Source: Lepidostoma basale
Taxonomy: Eukaryota; Arthropoda; Insecta; Trichoptera; Lepidostomatidae
DNA: 64,000 bases
Direction of reading: 5' to 3'
NCBI GenBank assembly: GCA_022606425.2
Contig: JAHDVF020000104.1
Coordinates: 186,001 to 250,000, forward strand
In this document: piece by piece, positions 31,746-41,529 of the stretch
Numbering within the stretch: the stretch's first letter is position 1
Layout of the letters: every line of letters starts with the position of its first letter
The notes under the pieces: generated by a model
Seen by the model: the letters and a program-made list of their open reading frames with translations, nothing else
The model's database searches: none
What the model was told of the DNA's origin: nothing
Program-made: the position numbers and the translations under genes

Positions 31746-32280
31746 ACTAACTAACTAACTAACCATCACGCCGTCTCCCCGAAGGGGTAGGCAGAAAGAA
31801 TGGACTGCCACACTTTTCTTTCCTGACATATTTCTCGCTTCCTCAACATTCATACATCGTGTCATGCACGCGCGTCGATTTCTCTGACTCCTCACATGGC
31901 CGACATTCAATATTTGATTTATTTGATCGTGCCACGTTTTCCTCGGTCTTCCTCTATTTCTGGTTCCATTTACATCATTAACATATAATTTTTATAACAT
32001 TCTTTCTTCATTCATTCTTTCCATATGTCCAAACCATCTTAATGATCCTTTCATTATTTTTGTTCATAACACCATCATTCGCACCGCATTCACTTCTTAT
32101 ATTTTCATTCGACACTCTATCATACACAGAGTATTACACATTCGTCTAAGAGATCTCATTTCTACTGCATTTATTCTACTTTCATCCTTCCTTTGCCAGT
32201 TCCATGCTTCGCTTCCATACATAAGGGTCGGTAGAAGAACACCATTGTTCACTGCCATTCTAGCTTTTTTGGATAAGTAA
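31746..32280 (-). mobile_element. LINE-TTAG, 5'-truncated insertion with target duplication
   Basis: Flanked by TATAACTAAAATCTAA (31730-31745) and TATAACTAAAACCTAA (32281-32296): a 16-bp duplication with one difference. It contains the C-terminal coding part from AMAVNNGVLLPTLMYGSEAW to the stop, with some breaks. The flanks define the 3' end exactly: the element ends in the TTAG array. Confidence 0.9.
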
Positions 32281-32299
32281 TATAACTAAAACCTAATTA

Positions 32300-32560
32300 A
32301 CCTTAAAAATGATTAACCCACAATGGGTAAAATCCAGTATTTGTATACATTCAAAAACAAATTATATAAAAACTGGTCCAAGTTAAAAGCATAAAAATTG
32401 GAGATTGGATCTCCAGGCGTTGTCTAGCAATGTATAATAGATGCGAAGCCTTTCACATTGCATTAATAAAGATTTTCTGCTTAATGCTTACATATATTCT
32501 TAATAGATGGCGCTAGTGTAGATTAACCTAAAAATGTGAAGTGTGATAATGAGTAAAAAA
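32300..32560 (+). mobile_element. Foldback element, interior fragment
   Basis: CACAATGGGTAAAATCCAGT, TATAAAAACTGG (32365), GGAGATTGGATCTCC (hairpin), TAATAAAGATTTTCTGC and GATGGCGCTAGTG. The inverted arms are missing. Confidence 0.75.
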
Positions 32561-32756
32561 ATAAAGACGAAAATGGAAGTATTTAAAAAACGTCGTTTTA
32601 TTTAATAATTATTTAAAATAAACTTCCATCAAGAGGTTTTAGTTTAATCATTTGACAATGTTAATTTATTCGAATCCCACAATAAATTTTTGAATTAACA
32701 TTTGTAATTTCCATTTGGAAAAATAAAGAATTTGAGTGTATTGTATGCTTTATATT

Positions 32757-33105
32757 AAAATCACAAATTTATAATAATATATTATCGTCATCAATTTGCC
32801 TTAAGTTACAAAGCTGTTTGAAAATTTTTCTCTTTGCATACAAATATTTAATATCATTCTTTAAAAAAGATAAATTGTACACGAGACATACGATTTATTT
32901 AACGTTTTCGTGATTTTGTTTGAAGCCGTTATATCATTCAAATGAAATTTACCGAAATGAGGGGCTTTACGATCGACGCGAGAGAGAAAATTGAAAATGT
33001 TAAATCCACTAGAACATTGTATGATTTCATGATGTAATACCCATTTAAAGGTAAGCGCTCAAGTATAATTGAATAATCTAATCACGTGCAAAAAAAGCCT
33101 ACTTT
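32757..33105 (+). repeat. Unclassified repeat R7
   Basis: It matches the complement of 63040-63264 plus 63876-63972: AGGGGCTTTACGATCGACGC, GAGAGAGAAAATTGAAAATG and CTAGAACATTGTATG. No coding. Confidence 0.7.
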
Positions 33106-33158
33106 TATTCTATAGTATTAAGATAAATTGTATACCTAATATTTATAAGATTAGGTGA

Positions 33159-33270
33159 GACATCTTTCGTGGCAGAGCGTAACGCACAGAAAGTCACGGG
33201 TTCGATTCCCGACAATGGCAGTGTGATTGTCACCATGACTTTGATCTGATATATAAATCATGTGTTATTA
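33159..33270 (+). mobile_element. SINE1 fragment
   Basis: CTTTCGTGGCAGAGCG, GGGTTCGATTCCCGACAATG (B box) and GTGTGATTGTCACC. A-box region damaged by a deletion, 3' part gone. Confidence 0.75.
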
Positions 33271-33278
33271 TTATTTGA

Positions 33279-33605
33279 AAACTTCCGATATGAAGACACT
33301 GAGGACGATAGCAGGAAAGACTCTGAGAGATCGCGCGAGGAACAACAGAATAATAGAGATATGTGACGTTGAGGATATTATAAAATGGAGCAGACAGCGA
33401 AAAAAGGACTGGTACGGTCATGTTTAAAGAATGGACACTACCAGACTCCCTTATATTGCATGGCATAATCAGCCTCATGGGACCCCTCTTGAAAGACCTC
33501 TTAAAATATGGAAGGACAGCTGGGAATCTACCTCACAGGAGGAGCAAAACTCTGGAGAACAGACCACATAGGTCTACAACAAGGAAGAAGAAGAAGAAGA
33601 AAAAG
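33279..33605 (+). mobile_element. LINE-GAA fragment
   Basis: Encodes MKTLRTIAGKTLRDRARNNR, CDVEDIIKWSRQRKKDWYGH and DSWESTSQEEQNS with one stop and a frameshift in the middle. Hairpin AGACC-ACATA-GGTCT at 33561-33575, tail GAAGAAGAAGAAGAA. Confidence 0.85.
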
Positions 33606-33900
33606 TTTTTGTTTTTCCTGAGTTTTTTTTTGTCTTGTTTTGCCTACTTTGCGAATTGAATTGCAAATTGTATTTTCTTCATGAAATGTTATTGTATCGT
33701 TTGATCCGATTTGTATATCTATTTTTTATCATACTTGGTTTGTATGATTGTTTCTTCTTTGACTTATGCTATTGTCTTATTATACCTGTTTTGCTGACAG
33801 TTCTTTACACCGAATGGTGGTATAAGACAGTTGATTTGCCAACGTGATATATTTGGTGTGCACATCTAACTGAAACATCTTATCTGTTTTAATATATATA
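33605..33900. other. Unknown, hydrophobic frame
   Basis: A 70-codon plus-strand frame (33635-33847) is rich in Leu, Phe and Tyr. This is what T-rich DNA gives by chance, and I see no domain. Confidence 0.3.
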
Positions 33901-34007
33901 TTTTAAATAGTCCATTGTTTTGGCCGAAACACTATGATACTTTAACATTATAAAGTGTTGAATTAAAAACATTTTTGTGTAATCACAATTATTGTATTTT
34001 TATTTTA

Positions 34008-34050
34008 CGCGACAGCTGTTTCGTTAACCTATGTTGACATCATCAGCATT
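34008..34050 (-). ncRNA. Hammerhead-like ribozyme, family D
   Basis: Minus: CUGAUGA (34040-34046), stem II GUCAAC/GUUAAC (one mismatch), GAAAC (34018-34022), AGCUGUC with GUC at 34011-34013. Stem III ACAGCUGU is self-complementary. Confidence 0.7.
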
Positions 34051-34103
34051 TAGTGGATATAAATGTCTACAAACTATTATATTCTGAATATTTTATTATT
34101 TAA

Positions 34104-34150
34104 ACACCTGATGATGTCAACATAGGTTGACGAAATAGCTGTCGCGTAAA
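34104..34150 (+). ncRNA. Hammerhead-like ribozyme, family D, exact core
   Basis: CUGAUGA (34108-34114), stem II GUCAAC-AUAG-GUUGAC (34116-34131, perfect 6 bp), GAAA (34132-34135), UAGCUGUC with GUC at 34141-34143. Stem I CACA/GCGU with one mismatch. Confidence 0.75.
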
Positions 34151-34346
34151 ATAAAAATACAATTGTGATACATTTACAACGTAAAATAAAAATACAATTG
34201 TGATGCTTATCACAACTGCATATTAGATGCTTTGTTTGTTTACCAACAATAAATAAATAAATAAATGAGAATCAATATTTAACATGTAACATCTGTCAGA
34301 TCATGTAAACAACAACAATTTTATAATATTTTTATAAATATGTAAC

Positions 34347-34592
34347 TTTTTTTTTTTATGTACACAACAGGTCGTTTGGACCCAATTACTGTGTACAATT
34401 TTTATTACTTAGCTATTATGTTGATTCTCGTGACATGTGATAGGTAGCCAATCTATCGCCATTTTATTGTCACGTGAATTCTACACCAGATCAAAGACAG
34501 TGTGACAATCACACTGCCATCGCCGGGAATCGAACCCAGGACCTTCGGCATGGAAATCAGAGCTCGTAACCACTCTGCCACGAAGATCGTCT
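34347..34592 (-). mobile_element. SINE1, near complete
   Basis: Complement begins with the tRNA-like head (CACTCTGCCACGAAGATCG on plus; GGGAATCGAACCC is the B-box complement) and ends in poly-T, the complement of its A-rich 3' end. Inserted into family C. Confidence 0.85.
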
Positions 34593-34611
34593 CGGTCGTC
34601 TAGGTCGTCAT

Positions 34612-34652
34612 CTTTACTGAAGAAGGACTGTTTGTCCGAGACATGTCTATAT
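34612..34652 (+). ncRNA. Hammerhead-like motif, family C
   Basis: CUGAAGA (34617-34623), stem II GGAC-UGUUU-GUCC (perfect), then GAGAC instead of GAAAC and AUGUC. The GAGA change would be expected to disable it. Confidence 0.6.
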
Positions 34653-34854
34653 ACTTTTATTTTTTTAATATAAGTGTTATGTATACAAAGTGTATGAAAA
34701 AGTAAAATAGAAATAAACCATCAAACAACACAAAGTATGGCGTATATAGAAGAGAATCAATAGCTTAAAAGTTGGTTCATAAAACCTGCTGTATCCAAAT
34801 GTGGAATTATTGGGAAACTACTACATTAATTAGCTCGTGTGGCATCCCAAGAAG

Positions 34855-34975
34855 CAGCAAAAAATTTCCACTTTGAGTAAATATAACTGCACTTCTTATT
34901 TTTCCAGCACTTTTCATAGATATGTTTCGGTTGTGACCCAACATTTTCCAATGTACAAAATTTTTACAATTAAAT
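34855..34975 (-). repeat. Family A arm
   Basis: AAATATAACTGCACTTCTTA, then ATATGTTTCGGTTGTGACCC and TGTACAAAATTTTTACAATT: the left-arm orientation of family A. AUC replaces GUC and the core is UUGGAAA. Confidence 0.6.
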
Positions 34976-35214
34976 TCGAAATGAAGTTTTTTTTTCAAAT
35001 ATGTATTTATAACACAAAATGAAGCGAATATATAATAGAAGAAATGTTCCGCTTTGCTGCAAACTAATCCTTTAGATGAAACAAGTGAAGCGCGGCTACG
35101 TTGTTTCAAACTGTTAATTCTAATTCAGCATAGCATAAAGAAAAAGTAAATTTCTCTTTGGATTCAAGACGCAAAACGTTACACCTTTAGTTTCTTTCGT
35201 GATTTCGAATTCTT

Positions 35215-35365
35215 TCTGTCGTCGCTGGGGACGTAATAAAGGCAGTTTCCCCTCACAGTACACTGCAAGTACCTGACCTGGGGTGACCTACCCGTGGGCT
35301 GGGACCTGGCGGAGGCCGCAGGCCGCCAGCTGCAGACACATGCAGATAAGACTGCAGGTAAAATG
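35215..35365. other. GC-rich island of unknown origin
   Basis: GACCTGGGGTGACCTACCCG and TGGCGGAGGCCGCAGGCCGC stand out in an AT-rich surrounding. No repeat partner in the window, no long frame. Confidence 0.5.
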
Positions 35366-35524
35366 CATTTTTAATGTGCTCTCTGCTTAAAATACGACAC
35401 AATGTTCGTGATAAAAATTTCAGGACTTTTACAAATTCTTTCGCTATTGCTGTATGCAAATGCGGTTTTAAAATGTAATTAGCTGATACTCTTTCAAATG
35501 TATTATATATAAAAAATAGAGTTC

Positions 35525-35990
35525 ATTTAGCATGGAACTGGCAAAAGAAGGATGAAAGTAGAATAAATGCAGTAGAAAGAGATCTCTTAGACGAATCTGT
35601 GGATACTCTGTGTATGATAGAGTGTCGAATGAAAATATTAGAAGTGAATGCGGTGCGAATGATGGTGTCTTGAACAAAATAATGAAAGAATCATTAAGAT
35701 GGTTTGGACATGAAAGAATGAATGAAGAAAGAATGGTAAAAAATTATATGTTAATGATGTAAATGGAACCAGAAATAGAGGAAAACCGAGACAAACGTGG
35801 CACGATCAAATAAATCAAATATTGAATGTCAGCCATGTGAGGAGTCAGAGAAATCGACGCGTGTGCATGACACGATGTATGAATGTTGAGGAAGCGAGAG
35901 AAATATGTCAGGAAAGAAAAGTGTGGCAGTCCATTCTTTCTGCCTACCCCTTCGGGGAGACGGCGTGATGGTTAGTTAGTTAGTTAGTTT
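35525..35990 (+). mobile_element. LINE-TTAG 3' fragment
   Basis: Encodes AWNWQKKDESRINAVE, SLRWFGHERMNEERMVKN, TRNRGKPRQTWHDQINQILN, HVRSQRNRRVCMTRCMNVEE and REICQERKVWQSILSAYPFG with two frame breaks. The tail GATGGTTAGTTAGTTAGTTA ends at 35990. The hairpin is CCCCTTCGGGGAG. Confidence 0.85.
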
Positions 35991-36000
35991 AGAGTTCGTT

Positions 36001-36050
36001 CTATATATTTCTGACTCTGAAATAGTGATATTTCGGAGTCAGAAATATAT
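36001..36050. repeat. Hairpin ATATATTTCTGACTC
   Basis: ATATATTTCTGACTCTGAAA and TTTCGGAGTCAGAAATATAT are complementary with one mismatch. No known element. Confidence 0.7.
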
Positions 36051-36053
36051 TGA

Positions 36054-36455
36054 AGACCTTCATGGCTAGTGGTAAGTGTATTGACTGCCAACCTGAAGGC
36101 TCCGGGTTTGATTCCCGGCGAGGGCAGTATGATTGTCACGCTGTCTTTAATCTGGTGTAAAATTCACGTGACGATAAAATGGCGATAGATTAGGTACCTA
36201 TCACATGTCACGAGAATCACGTACTCCCGTAAGTCCCGCATGGACGGGGGACGGGCCTAGGGAGTGCACGAGTGAAGCTGACGAAAGGCGCCTCGGCGCC
36301 TATAACAGCTTCGGGTAAGCGGAGGGAGCCCTCTATGGCTCGGCCATTAAAAAAAAAAAATGTCACGAAAATCACTATGATATCTATAATACACTTTACA
36401 TCGATTTGGCTCATACTGTCATGATGTAAAGAGCGACTCAACAAATAAAAAGTAA
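36054..36455 (+). mobile_element. SINE1 variant, split by a small SINE
   Basis: Head at 36054-36127 (B box GGGTTTGATTCCC, one change), body to 36220, interruption, then 36376-36455 with ACATCGATTTGGCTCATACT and GATGTAAAGAGCGACTCAAC. The same 3' end occurs in complement at 44576-44640, so this is a SINE1 subfamily with a different 3' part. Confidence 0.8.
36221..36360 (+). mobile_element. Short SINE with 15-bp target duplication
   Basis: Flanked by TGTCACGAGAATCAC (36206-36220) and TGTCACGAAAATCAC (36361-36375). It starts GTACTCCCGTAAGTCCCGCA, contains GACGGGCCTAGGGAGTGCAC and ends in A12. GC-rich, 140 bases, no A or B box seen. A relative is at 47110-47215. Confidence 0.8.
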
Positions 36456-36584
36456 TAATAATAATAATATTAAATTTCAAGGGCGCATTAAGATGTGTTT
36501 TAAATCTAAAAATCGAAATATGAACTCTCTTCGCGATCGGTTAGAAAGTACAATTAAAACTAAATTTGGCTACAATAATTTGTA

Positions 36585-37062
36585 TACATTCAAATTGTTG
36601 TATAAAATAACTGGTCCAAGTTAAGGCATAAAAATTGGAGAGACATCTCCAGGCGTAGTCTAGTACTGTATGATTTGCAGAGACTTTCACAGTGCATTAA
36701 TAAAGGTTTTCTGCTTGATGCTTCCCAATCTTAATAGATAACGCTGTGTAGAGTGAACTTAAAAATGTAAAGATAAGCGCGGGATTCTAGCATACAAGTT
36801 CCAGAAAGGTGGAATGGGGAATGTTGTTAAAACATAAAGCGATCGCTCAACCCAACCAATGACAGGTCATAAGTCCTGTAAGCGCCTCGGCCACCACATT
36901 TTGTTCCCAGTAGTTCCCAGAAAACAATTTACATCTTCGTCTCTATTGAAATACAATTAATCCTTATAAAAAAAAATTATCCGCAATGGGTAAAATCCAG
37001 TATTTGTTTACACGAATTTGTATACATTCAACATGTTTTACAAATAAGGTTTTAATTTTAGT
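36585..37062 (+). mobile_element. Foldback element, interior plus right arm
   Basis: TATAAAATAACTGGTCC (36600), GGAGAGACATCTCC (hairpin), TTAATAAAGGTTTTCTGC, AACCCAACCAATGACAGG, CTCTATTGAAATACAATTAA and, after it, AATGGGTAAAATCCAGTATT again: the element's start motif follows its end. Confidence 0.7.
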
Positions 37063-37064
37063 AT

Positions 37065-37815
37065 AAAATATGAAAAAAACGTGTTTTCAGCTTAGACCTG
37101 AAATTTAACATATCAGGCGACAGACTCTCACGGACCAAAATGAATTAATTCGTTATTTTAGATCACATAAATATTACAATACATAATTTTTATCGGAGTT
37201 TTAAACTTACTAAATCTGAAATATCATTTCAAATACTTACGTATGTATCATTATTTCTGATGGTTTGATTTTGCTTTTAAATTTATACGCTTCGCTTCAT
37301 ATAGATTGAGGCAGGAGACAAGGCGAATGAGATTAATATCCCGTAAGACATTTTTTACCAACTCATGCCATTTTTCTCATACGAGGCGCTTCATTCAACT
37401 TTCTTGCTGAATCATACGGGCTTAGCATAATGTGAACTCGCAAATTCCACCCATATCATTATTCTATCGATCTCAAATTCCCCAAAAAATTACATTGAAA
37501 AGTGAAATTTAGTATCGCATACAATGAGGATATTATTTAATAATGCCGTCATATCTCGTAAACGTGAGATGGATCCCATGCACGCTCTGCCTTATTACGA
37601 AATCTACGTTATTAGGATGGATCATGTTCATCTTTGATGGTAAGGGCATGATCTCTGCACCCTCCCTTGTTTACTTAAGGGTTGATGGCGGTCTTTGACC
37701 TCAGTTAGAAACTTGTATAAGCACAATACGAGTATAACCAAAATTAATTGCTTAATTAAAATTTTACACATTTTCAAGAATATGTTTTAAAAAATATAAT
37801 AAAATTATCTGCTTC
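37065..37815. other. No recognisable gene
   Basis: GC-richer patches (37320-37400, 37560-37720) with no frame of note and no shared repeat. Confidence 0.4.
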
Positions 37816-37862
37816 TGCTTTCGTCTTTCTACTGCAGATTCCACACTTCGCTTCCATACATT
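37815..37862 (-). mobile_element. LINE-TTAG trace
   Basis: TTCTACTGCAGATTCCACAC and TTCGCTTCCATACAT match the MYGSEAWNWQ coding segment in complement. Confidence 0.5.
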
Positions 37863-37980
37863 GTTCCAGAATTCTATTAAAATGTATCCGTTGATTCAAA
37901 TGCATATGCTTTGAATCATCAATCATTAAAATAGATTTATTTTAATCAATCTTACATAAAAGTCTAAATTGATTAAAGCC

Positions 37981-38145
37981 GGGTGGTGGTCTAGGGGATA
38001 GAACGCTTGGCTTCAAGATCTAGGGGGCACGGGTTCAAGCCTGGACATGCCCAGACTCCTTCTTCATAGTAATGAGATTTTTTCTGCTCACATTGAAGAT
38101 TGTAGAAGTCTAATATCATTGATTTAAATCCTTGATGTTAGTCTT
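37981..38145 (+). mobile_element. tRNA-derived SINE2
   Basis: GGTGGTCTAGGGGATAGAAC, GGGTTCAAGCCTGGACATGC (B box at 38032-38041) and CTTCTTCATAGTAATGAG, ending ATTGATTTAAATCC. Confidence 0.85.
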
Positions 38146-38224
38146 TTTTTAATATATAAAAAGTTGTATCTCATTAATAATATCGGGAATTTCTTTATAG
38201 TTAATTTTAAGAGTCATGTAATTG

Positions 38225-38520
38225 ACTATCTTAGCACACACAATAGAATCGAGGCAATGTATAGCCGACGAAAGCCATCGTGATAGAATAATTAATATAG
38301 AAATTCGTGGAATTTGCGAGACTGAAGACGTTGTACGATGAGAGGAAGGGGGGGTGCAGAAGGAGAAAGACACTGGGAGGAGTATGTCTACCATATGCCA
38401 GAAAATAGCATCCTAAAGATAGCCCGAGACAGTCTACCTGTGGGTCCCACCGACATGGCCAACCACCGAAATGATGGCGATGTAGTTGGCAGACCCCATG
38501 CCAGGAGGAAGGAGGTGCAA
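38225..38520 (+). mobile_element. LINE-GAA relative, decayed
   Basis: Broken frames give EIRGICETEDVVR, RRKTLGGVCL-like and DPMPGG pieces. The order fits LINE-GAA, but no GAA tail is left. Confidence 0.5.
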
Positions 38521-38569
38521 CCAATAAAATCAAGCAAATGCAAATCAGAAAATATTTTTTATTAGATAA

Positions 38570-39185
38570 TCCATCGTTTTGGCGGAAACACTTTGATATT
38601 TCAAAATTATTAAATGTTTTATTTCTTTTTTTATTTTTATAACACTTAAATTTAAAAAATATATAATATATATAAAATAACATAAACATGTTTCGGATAA
38701 AGAGTCCTTCTTCAGTATAGATACATATTTAAAAATATTGTACAATTGTTTACATGTTCTGACAGATGATATAAAAAAATATTTTGGAACGTTTATGCTT
38801 TAATTTAGAAATTAAAAAAACAATCAAAATTAAAGAAAATATTATAAATAATCATATAAATTTAGCGTCAAGTCCAATCTTTGATTTATTTCCGTTTTTA
38901 ATTACCGTACCGTAAGTAATTACCTCTTTAAATTATTATTTCAAATTTTAAATTGAACCATAATATTTGTTATAACAAAAGCATAAACGTTCCAAAATAA
39001 ATCTTTATAACATCTGTCAGATCATGTAAACTATTTTATAATATTTAATATATCTTTGTTGAAGAAGGACTGATTGTCCGAAAAATGTCTATGTAATTTG
39101 ATATTTTTTAAAAGTGTTGTGTTTACGAAGTACATAAAAAAGAAAAAGATACCATCATAACAACACAAAATATGGCGAATGTAGA
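38570..39185. repeat. Palindromic element, family C (PLE-like), large
   Basis: Left arm 38620-38770 and right arm 39000-39185, with complementary middle stretches (TTTTGGAACGTTTATGCTTT and AAAGCATAAACGTTCCAAAA). The ACAACACAAAATATGGCGAA box closes the right side. The left flank is the CCATCGTTTTGGCGGAAACA motif of family D. Confidence 0.75.
38684..38720 (-). ncRNA. Hammerhead-like ribozyme, family C
   Basis: Minus: CUGAAGA (38709-38715), AGGACUCUUUAUCC, GAAAC (38690-38694), AUGUU. The triplet is GUU, which hammerheads can cut. The right arm (39063-39100) reads UUGAAGA with GAAAA and is degenerate. Confidence 0.6.
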
Positions 39186-39224
39186 AAAAATATTAAATGT
39201 TTAATTGAAATACTGCTATAATAT

Positions 39225-39430
39225 CACAAGATACAAGAGGATTAATTTCTATGAAATTTTCGCGACAGCTGTTTCGCAAACCAATCTTAGCATCATCAGC
39301 TGTTACAATCAACTCACGTTGATGGTGCTTACATTGACTAGCGAAACAGCTGTCACGAAAATTTCATAGAAATTAAATCATTTGTGATATTATAACAGTG
39401 TTTCAATTAGGCAGTTAATAAATTTGAATT
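39225..39430. repeat. Palindromic element, family D (PLE-like)
   Basis: ATGAAATTTTCGCGACAGCT and GCTGTCACGAAAATTTCAT are the two sides. The AATTAGGCAGTTAATAA end recurs at 40930. Confidence 0.8.
39258..39302 (-). ncRNA. Hammerhead-like ribozyme, family D
   Basis: Minus: CUGAUGA (39293-39299), imperfect stem II, GAAAC (39271-39275), AGCUGUC with GUC at 39264-39266. The plus-strand partner (UUGAUGG) is degenerate. Confidence 0.65.
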
Positions 39431-39459
39431 GTTTATTATAACGTCACCGAGCGTCACTG

Positions 39460-39672
39460 ACGAAACAAACAAACAAGCAAACCATCACGCCGTTTCCCCG
39501 CAGAGGTAGGTAGAGAGAATGGACCGCCACACTACTCTATCCTGGCAAACCTCTCTAGCTTCCTCCACATTCATACAACGAGTCGATTCCTCCGACTTCT
39601 AACATGACCAACCTTTAAAATTTGATTAATTTGGTCATGCCATGTTTTCCTCGGTCTGCCTCGACTTCGTAT
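39460..39672 (-). mobile_element. LINE-TTAG subfamily B, 3' end with (TTTG) tail
   Basis: AAACAAACAAACAAGCAAAC is the complement of a TTTG-rich tail. The hairpin is CCCCGCAGAGG. Coding blocks match 26974-27420. Confidence 0.8.
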
Positions 39673-39674
39673 CA

Positions 39675-40135
39675 AAATATTTATTTGGCAGTATTCACTT
39701 ACGTTAAGAAAATCTCGCTTCTTATATTACTTGGTATTCCAAAAGTGGCAAAAGAATCTCGAACATAGAAAGCGAATTCAATATTTGTCGGTAGCACGTA
39801 GAATGAAAACATTCTTCTCGTAAATTCCTTTGGTAAATATTAACCTTGAACTTTTCTTCAACTCCAACTAAAATAAAACTCCTCTCAGGTTGCCTCTGTA
39901 AACAAAGTAAGAGAATCCGAAACCGAAACACGAGAGAATTTTGATGTGGAGCTTTCTTTACAGCATCTTAAATACCTTAAACCGTTTAACCAAAAATTAC
40001 TCCAATAGGAAAACAATTTCACCGTCAATATATTATATTGAAACTCGCAACCCTTGTATTTCTACAAACTTTTACCAAAATTACCTCCAAAATATCTTCC
40101 ACGTTAATTTTGTAAGTATTTATGGTTTCTTGAAC
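39675..40135. other. No recognisable gene
   Basis: Two short opposite frames (69 and 72 codons) without domains. No repeat match. Confidence 0.4.
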
Positions 40136-40345
40136 AATGATGTAAAACTCCATATTTAATAATTAATGTAAATTAAAACGCCTGTCTCCTAGGAGTTTTA
40201 TTAAATTTTACGTGGAATGACATGTTTTGTCCTTCTAAGGCATTATCAAATGTTTGATACAATTTGATAATGACAAAATTTGATAAAGCCTTAGAAGGGC
40301 GAAACATGTCATTCTAGAAGTCGGACGTTTTCATTTATTTATTTG
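40135..40345. repeat. Palindromic element, family H (PLE-like), complete pair
   Basis: Left arm (ATGTAAAACTCCATATTTAA, CGCCTGTCTCCTAGGAG, GACATGTTTTGTCCTTC) and right arm (GAAGGGCGAAACATGTCATT, CTAGAAGTCGGACG). This copy shows the family's layout best. Confidence 0.8.
40278..40312 (+). ncRNA. Hammerhead-like motif, family H (variant core)
   Basis: UUGAUAA (40280-40286), stem II GCCUU-AGA-AGGGC (5 bp, one wobble), GAAAC (40301-40305), AUGUC with GUC at 40308-40310. It differs from CUGANGA at 3 and 8 only. Confidence 0.5.
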
Positions 40346-40539
40346 TAAGTATTCTTATTTTTAATTATTGAATTTTCATAATTTGTTTTCTAATGTGTTT
40401 CTGCTTTATTGTTTGCCACAGCGCAGCAGCGACAATAATTAAAAAAAAATAATGAATAATAATCTATCCATAATAGAGAAAAAAGGCAAGAAAGGTACCT
40501 ACTTGTGTGGTATTAATAAAGCAATTATATAAAAACTGG

Positions 40540-40665
40540 TGTCCCTGGAAACGACAAAAAGTCAGTTAAACATTCCACTACAACGACCAGAGAAATAGGA
40601 AAGATGAGACTCTTTTAGGACCATCTCTATGAAACTGGCTTACCATTGAAACGAAGAAGAACAAC
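40540..40665 (+). repeat. Unclassified repeat R5
   Basis: CCTGGAAACGACAAAAAGTC, TCTATGAAACTGGCTTACCA and ACGAAGAAGAAC. A second copy is at 49890-50035. Confidence 0.6.
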
Positions 40666-40734
40666 ACGATTTTATTTTGTGTGGTTTCATGTACATACAT
40701 TATGAATAATAAAAATAGGTTTTTAACTATTAAA

Positions 40735-40945
40735 TTACAACACTGTTATAATATTACACTTCTTGGGAATGCCGCGGCATCTGTTTCGCCAACCGAGCTG
40801 GCATTATCAGGTGTTACAAACTACTGTTGTTGTTGATGATGCCAACATATGTTCACGAAACAGTTGTCGCGATATTCTCAAAAATATTTAATAAAAAAAA
40901 TGTGATATTTTAATTTTTTTAACAGTGTTTTAAATTAAGCAGTTA
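40735..40945. repeat. Palindromic element, family D, decayed
   Basis: Left arm GCATCTGTTTCGCCAACCGA and right arm GTTCACGAAACAGTTGTCGC. Cores: CUGAUAA (minus) and UUGAUGA (plus), each with one change. Confidence 0.7.
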
Positions 40946-40949
40946 ATAA

Positions 40950-41515
40950 TGTTGAAGTATCATAGTGTTTCGGCCAAAACAATCGACAATCAAAAAACAG
41001 ATTTAAACAAAAACTGTTCCTAACTTCGGGTTAATTAAATGGTTTAATAAATATTAAAGATTATTTTAACAACAACCATGGCAACTCTTAAATGCTCAGT
41101 TGTTTTAACAGATTTTTTACAATCGTTTCGTTTAAAATTCAAGAAGAGCTTTTATCCGTTAAGCAGATTCTAAAAATACACGTACTCAAAATAACATTTT
41201 GCATTTTAAAAAACATTTTTGTTAATAAACCATAACAGAAGCATTAAAGATTAAAATCTATAGGGCAATGTTTTTGGGAGTTTAACGTCGTCCCATAAAA
41301 CGAGCTTTATATTCCTGTCCGTGCATAATTCCTACCATTTAAAACAAAAAATCCTGTAATTTTTTTGTTGATAGCAAATTTCGTGAATTTCGTGAAAGTT
41401 TTATGTAGCAAAATTTTATTTGTATTATATATACTTTAAGCAGTCCTCAAATATTTTGTGCATTCAGCATGTAAAATCCACAAAATAATTAAATATATAT
41501 TGATATTTTCATCTT
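40950..41515. other. No recognisable gene
   Basis: AT-rich. It starts with the AGTGTTTCGGCCAAAACAAT flank of family D. Nothing else recognised. Confidence 0.4.
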
Positions 41516-41529
41516 TATTAATACAATAG

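Larger units (their letters stand above)
33900..34210. repeat. Palindromic element, family D (PLE-like)
   Basis: Arms meet around 34060-34090. TTTTACGCGACAGCTGTTTC and AGCTGTCGCGTAAAATAAAA mark the two sides. ACGTAAAATAAAAATACAAT is repeated at 34143 and 34178. The left flank CCATTGTTTTGGCCGAAACA recurs at 38572, 40965 and 54393. Confidence 0.8.
34255..34770 (+). repeat. Family C arm, split by SINE1
   Basis: TCTGTCAGATCATGTAAACA (34289) on the left of the SINE, hammerhead-like motif and ACAAAGTGTATGAAAAAGT on the right, then CAACACAAAGTATGGCGTA. Confidence 0.75.

Noticed and set aside
33910..33950. GGCCGAAACACTATG as another hammerhead arm
   Set aside because: GAAAC is there, but I find no CUGANGA box at the right distance on the plus strand. 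It is the flank of family D.
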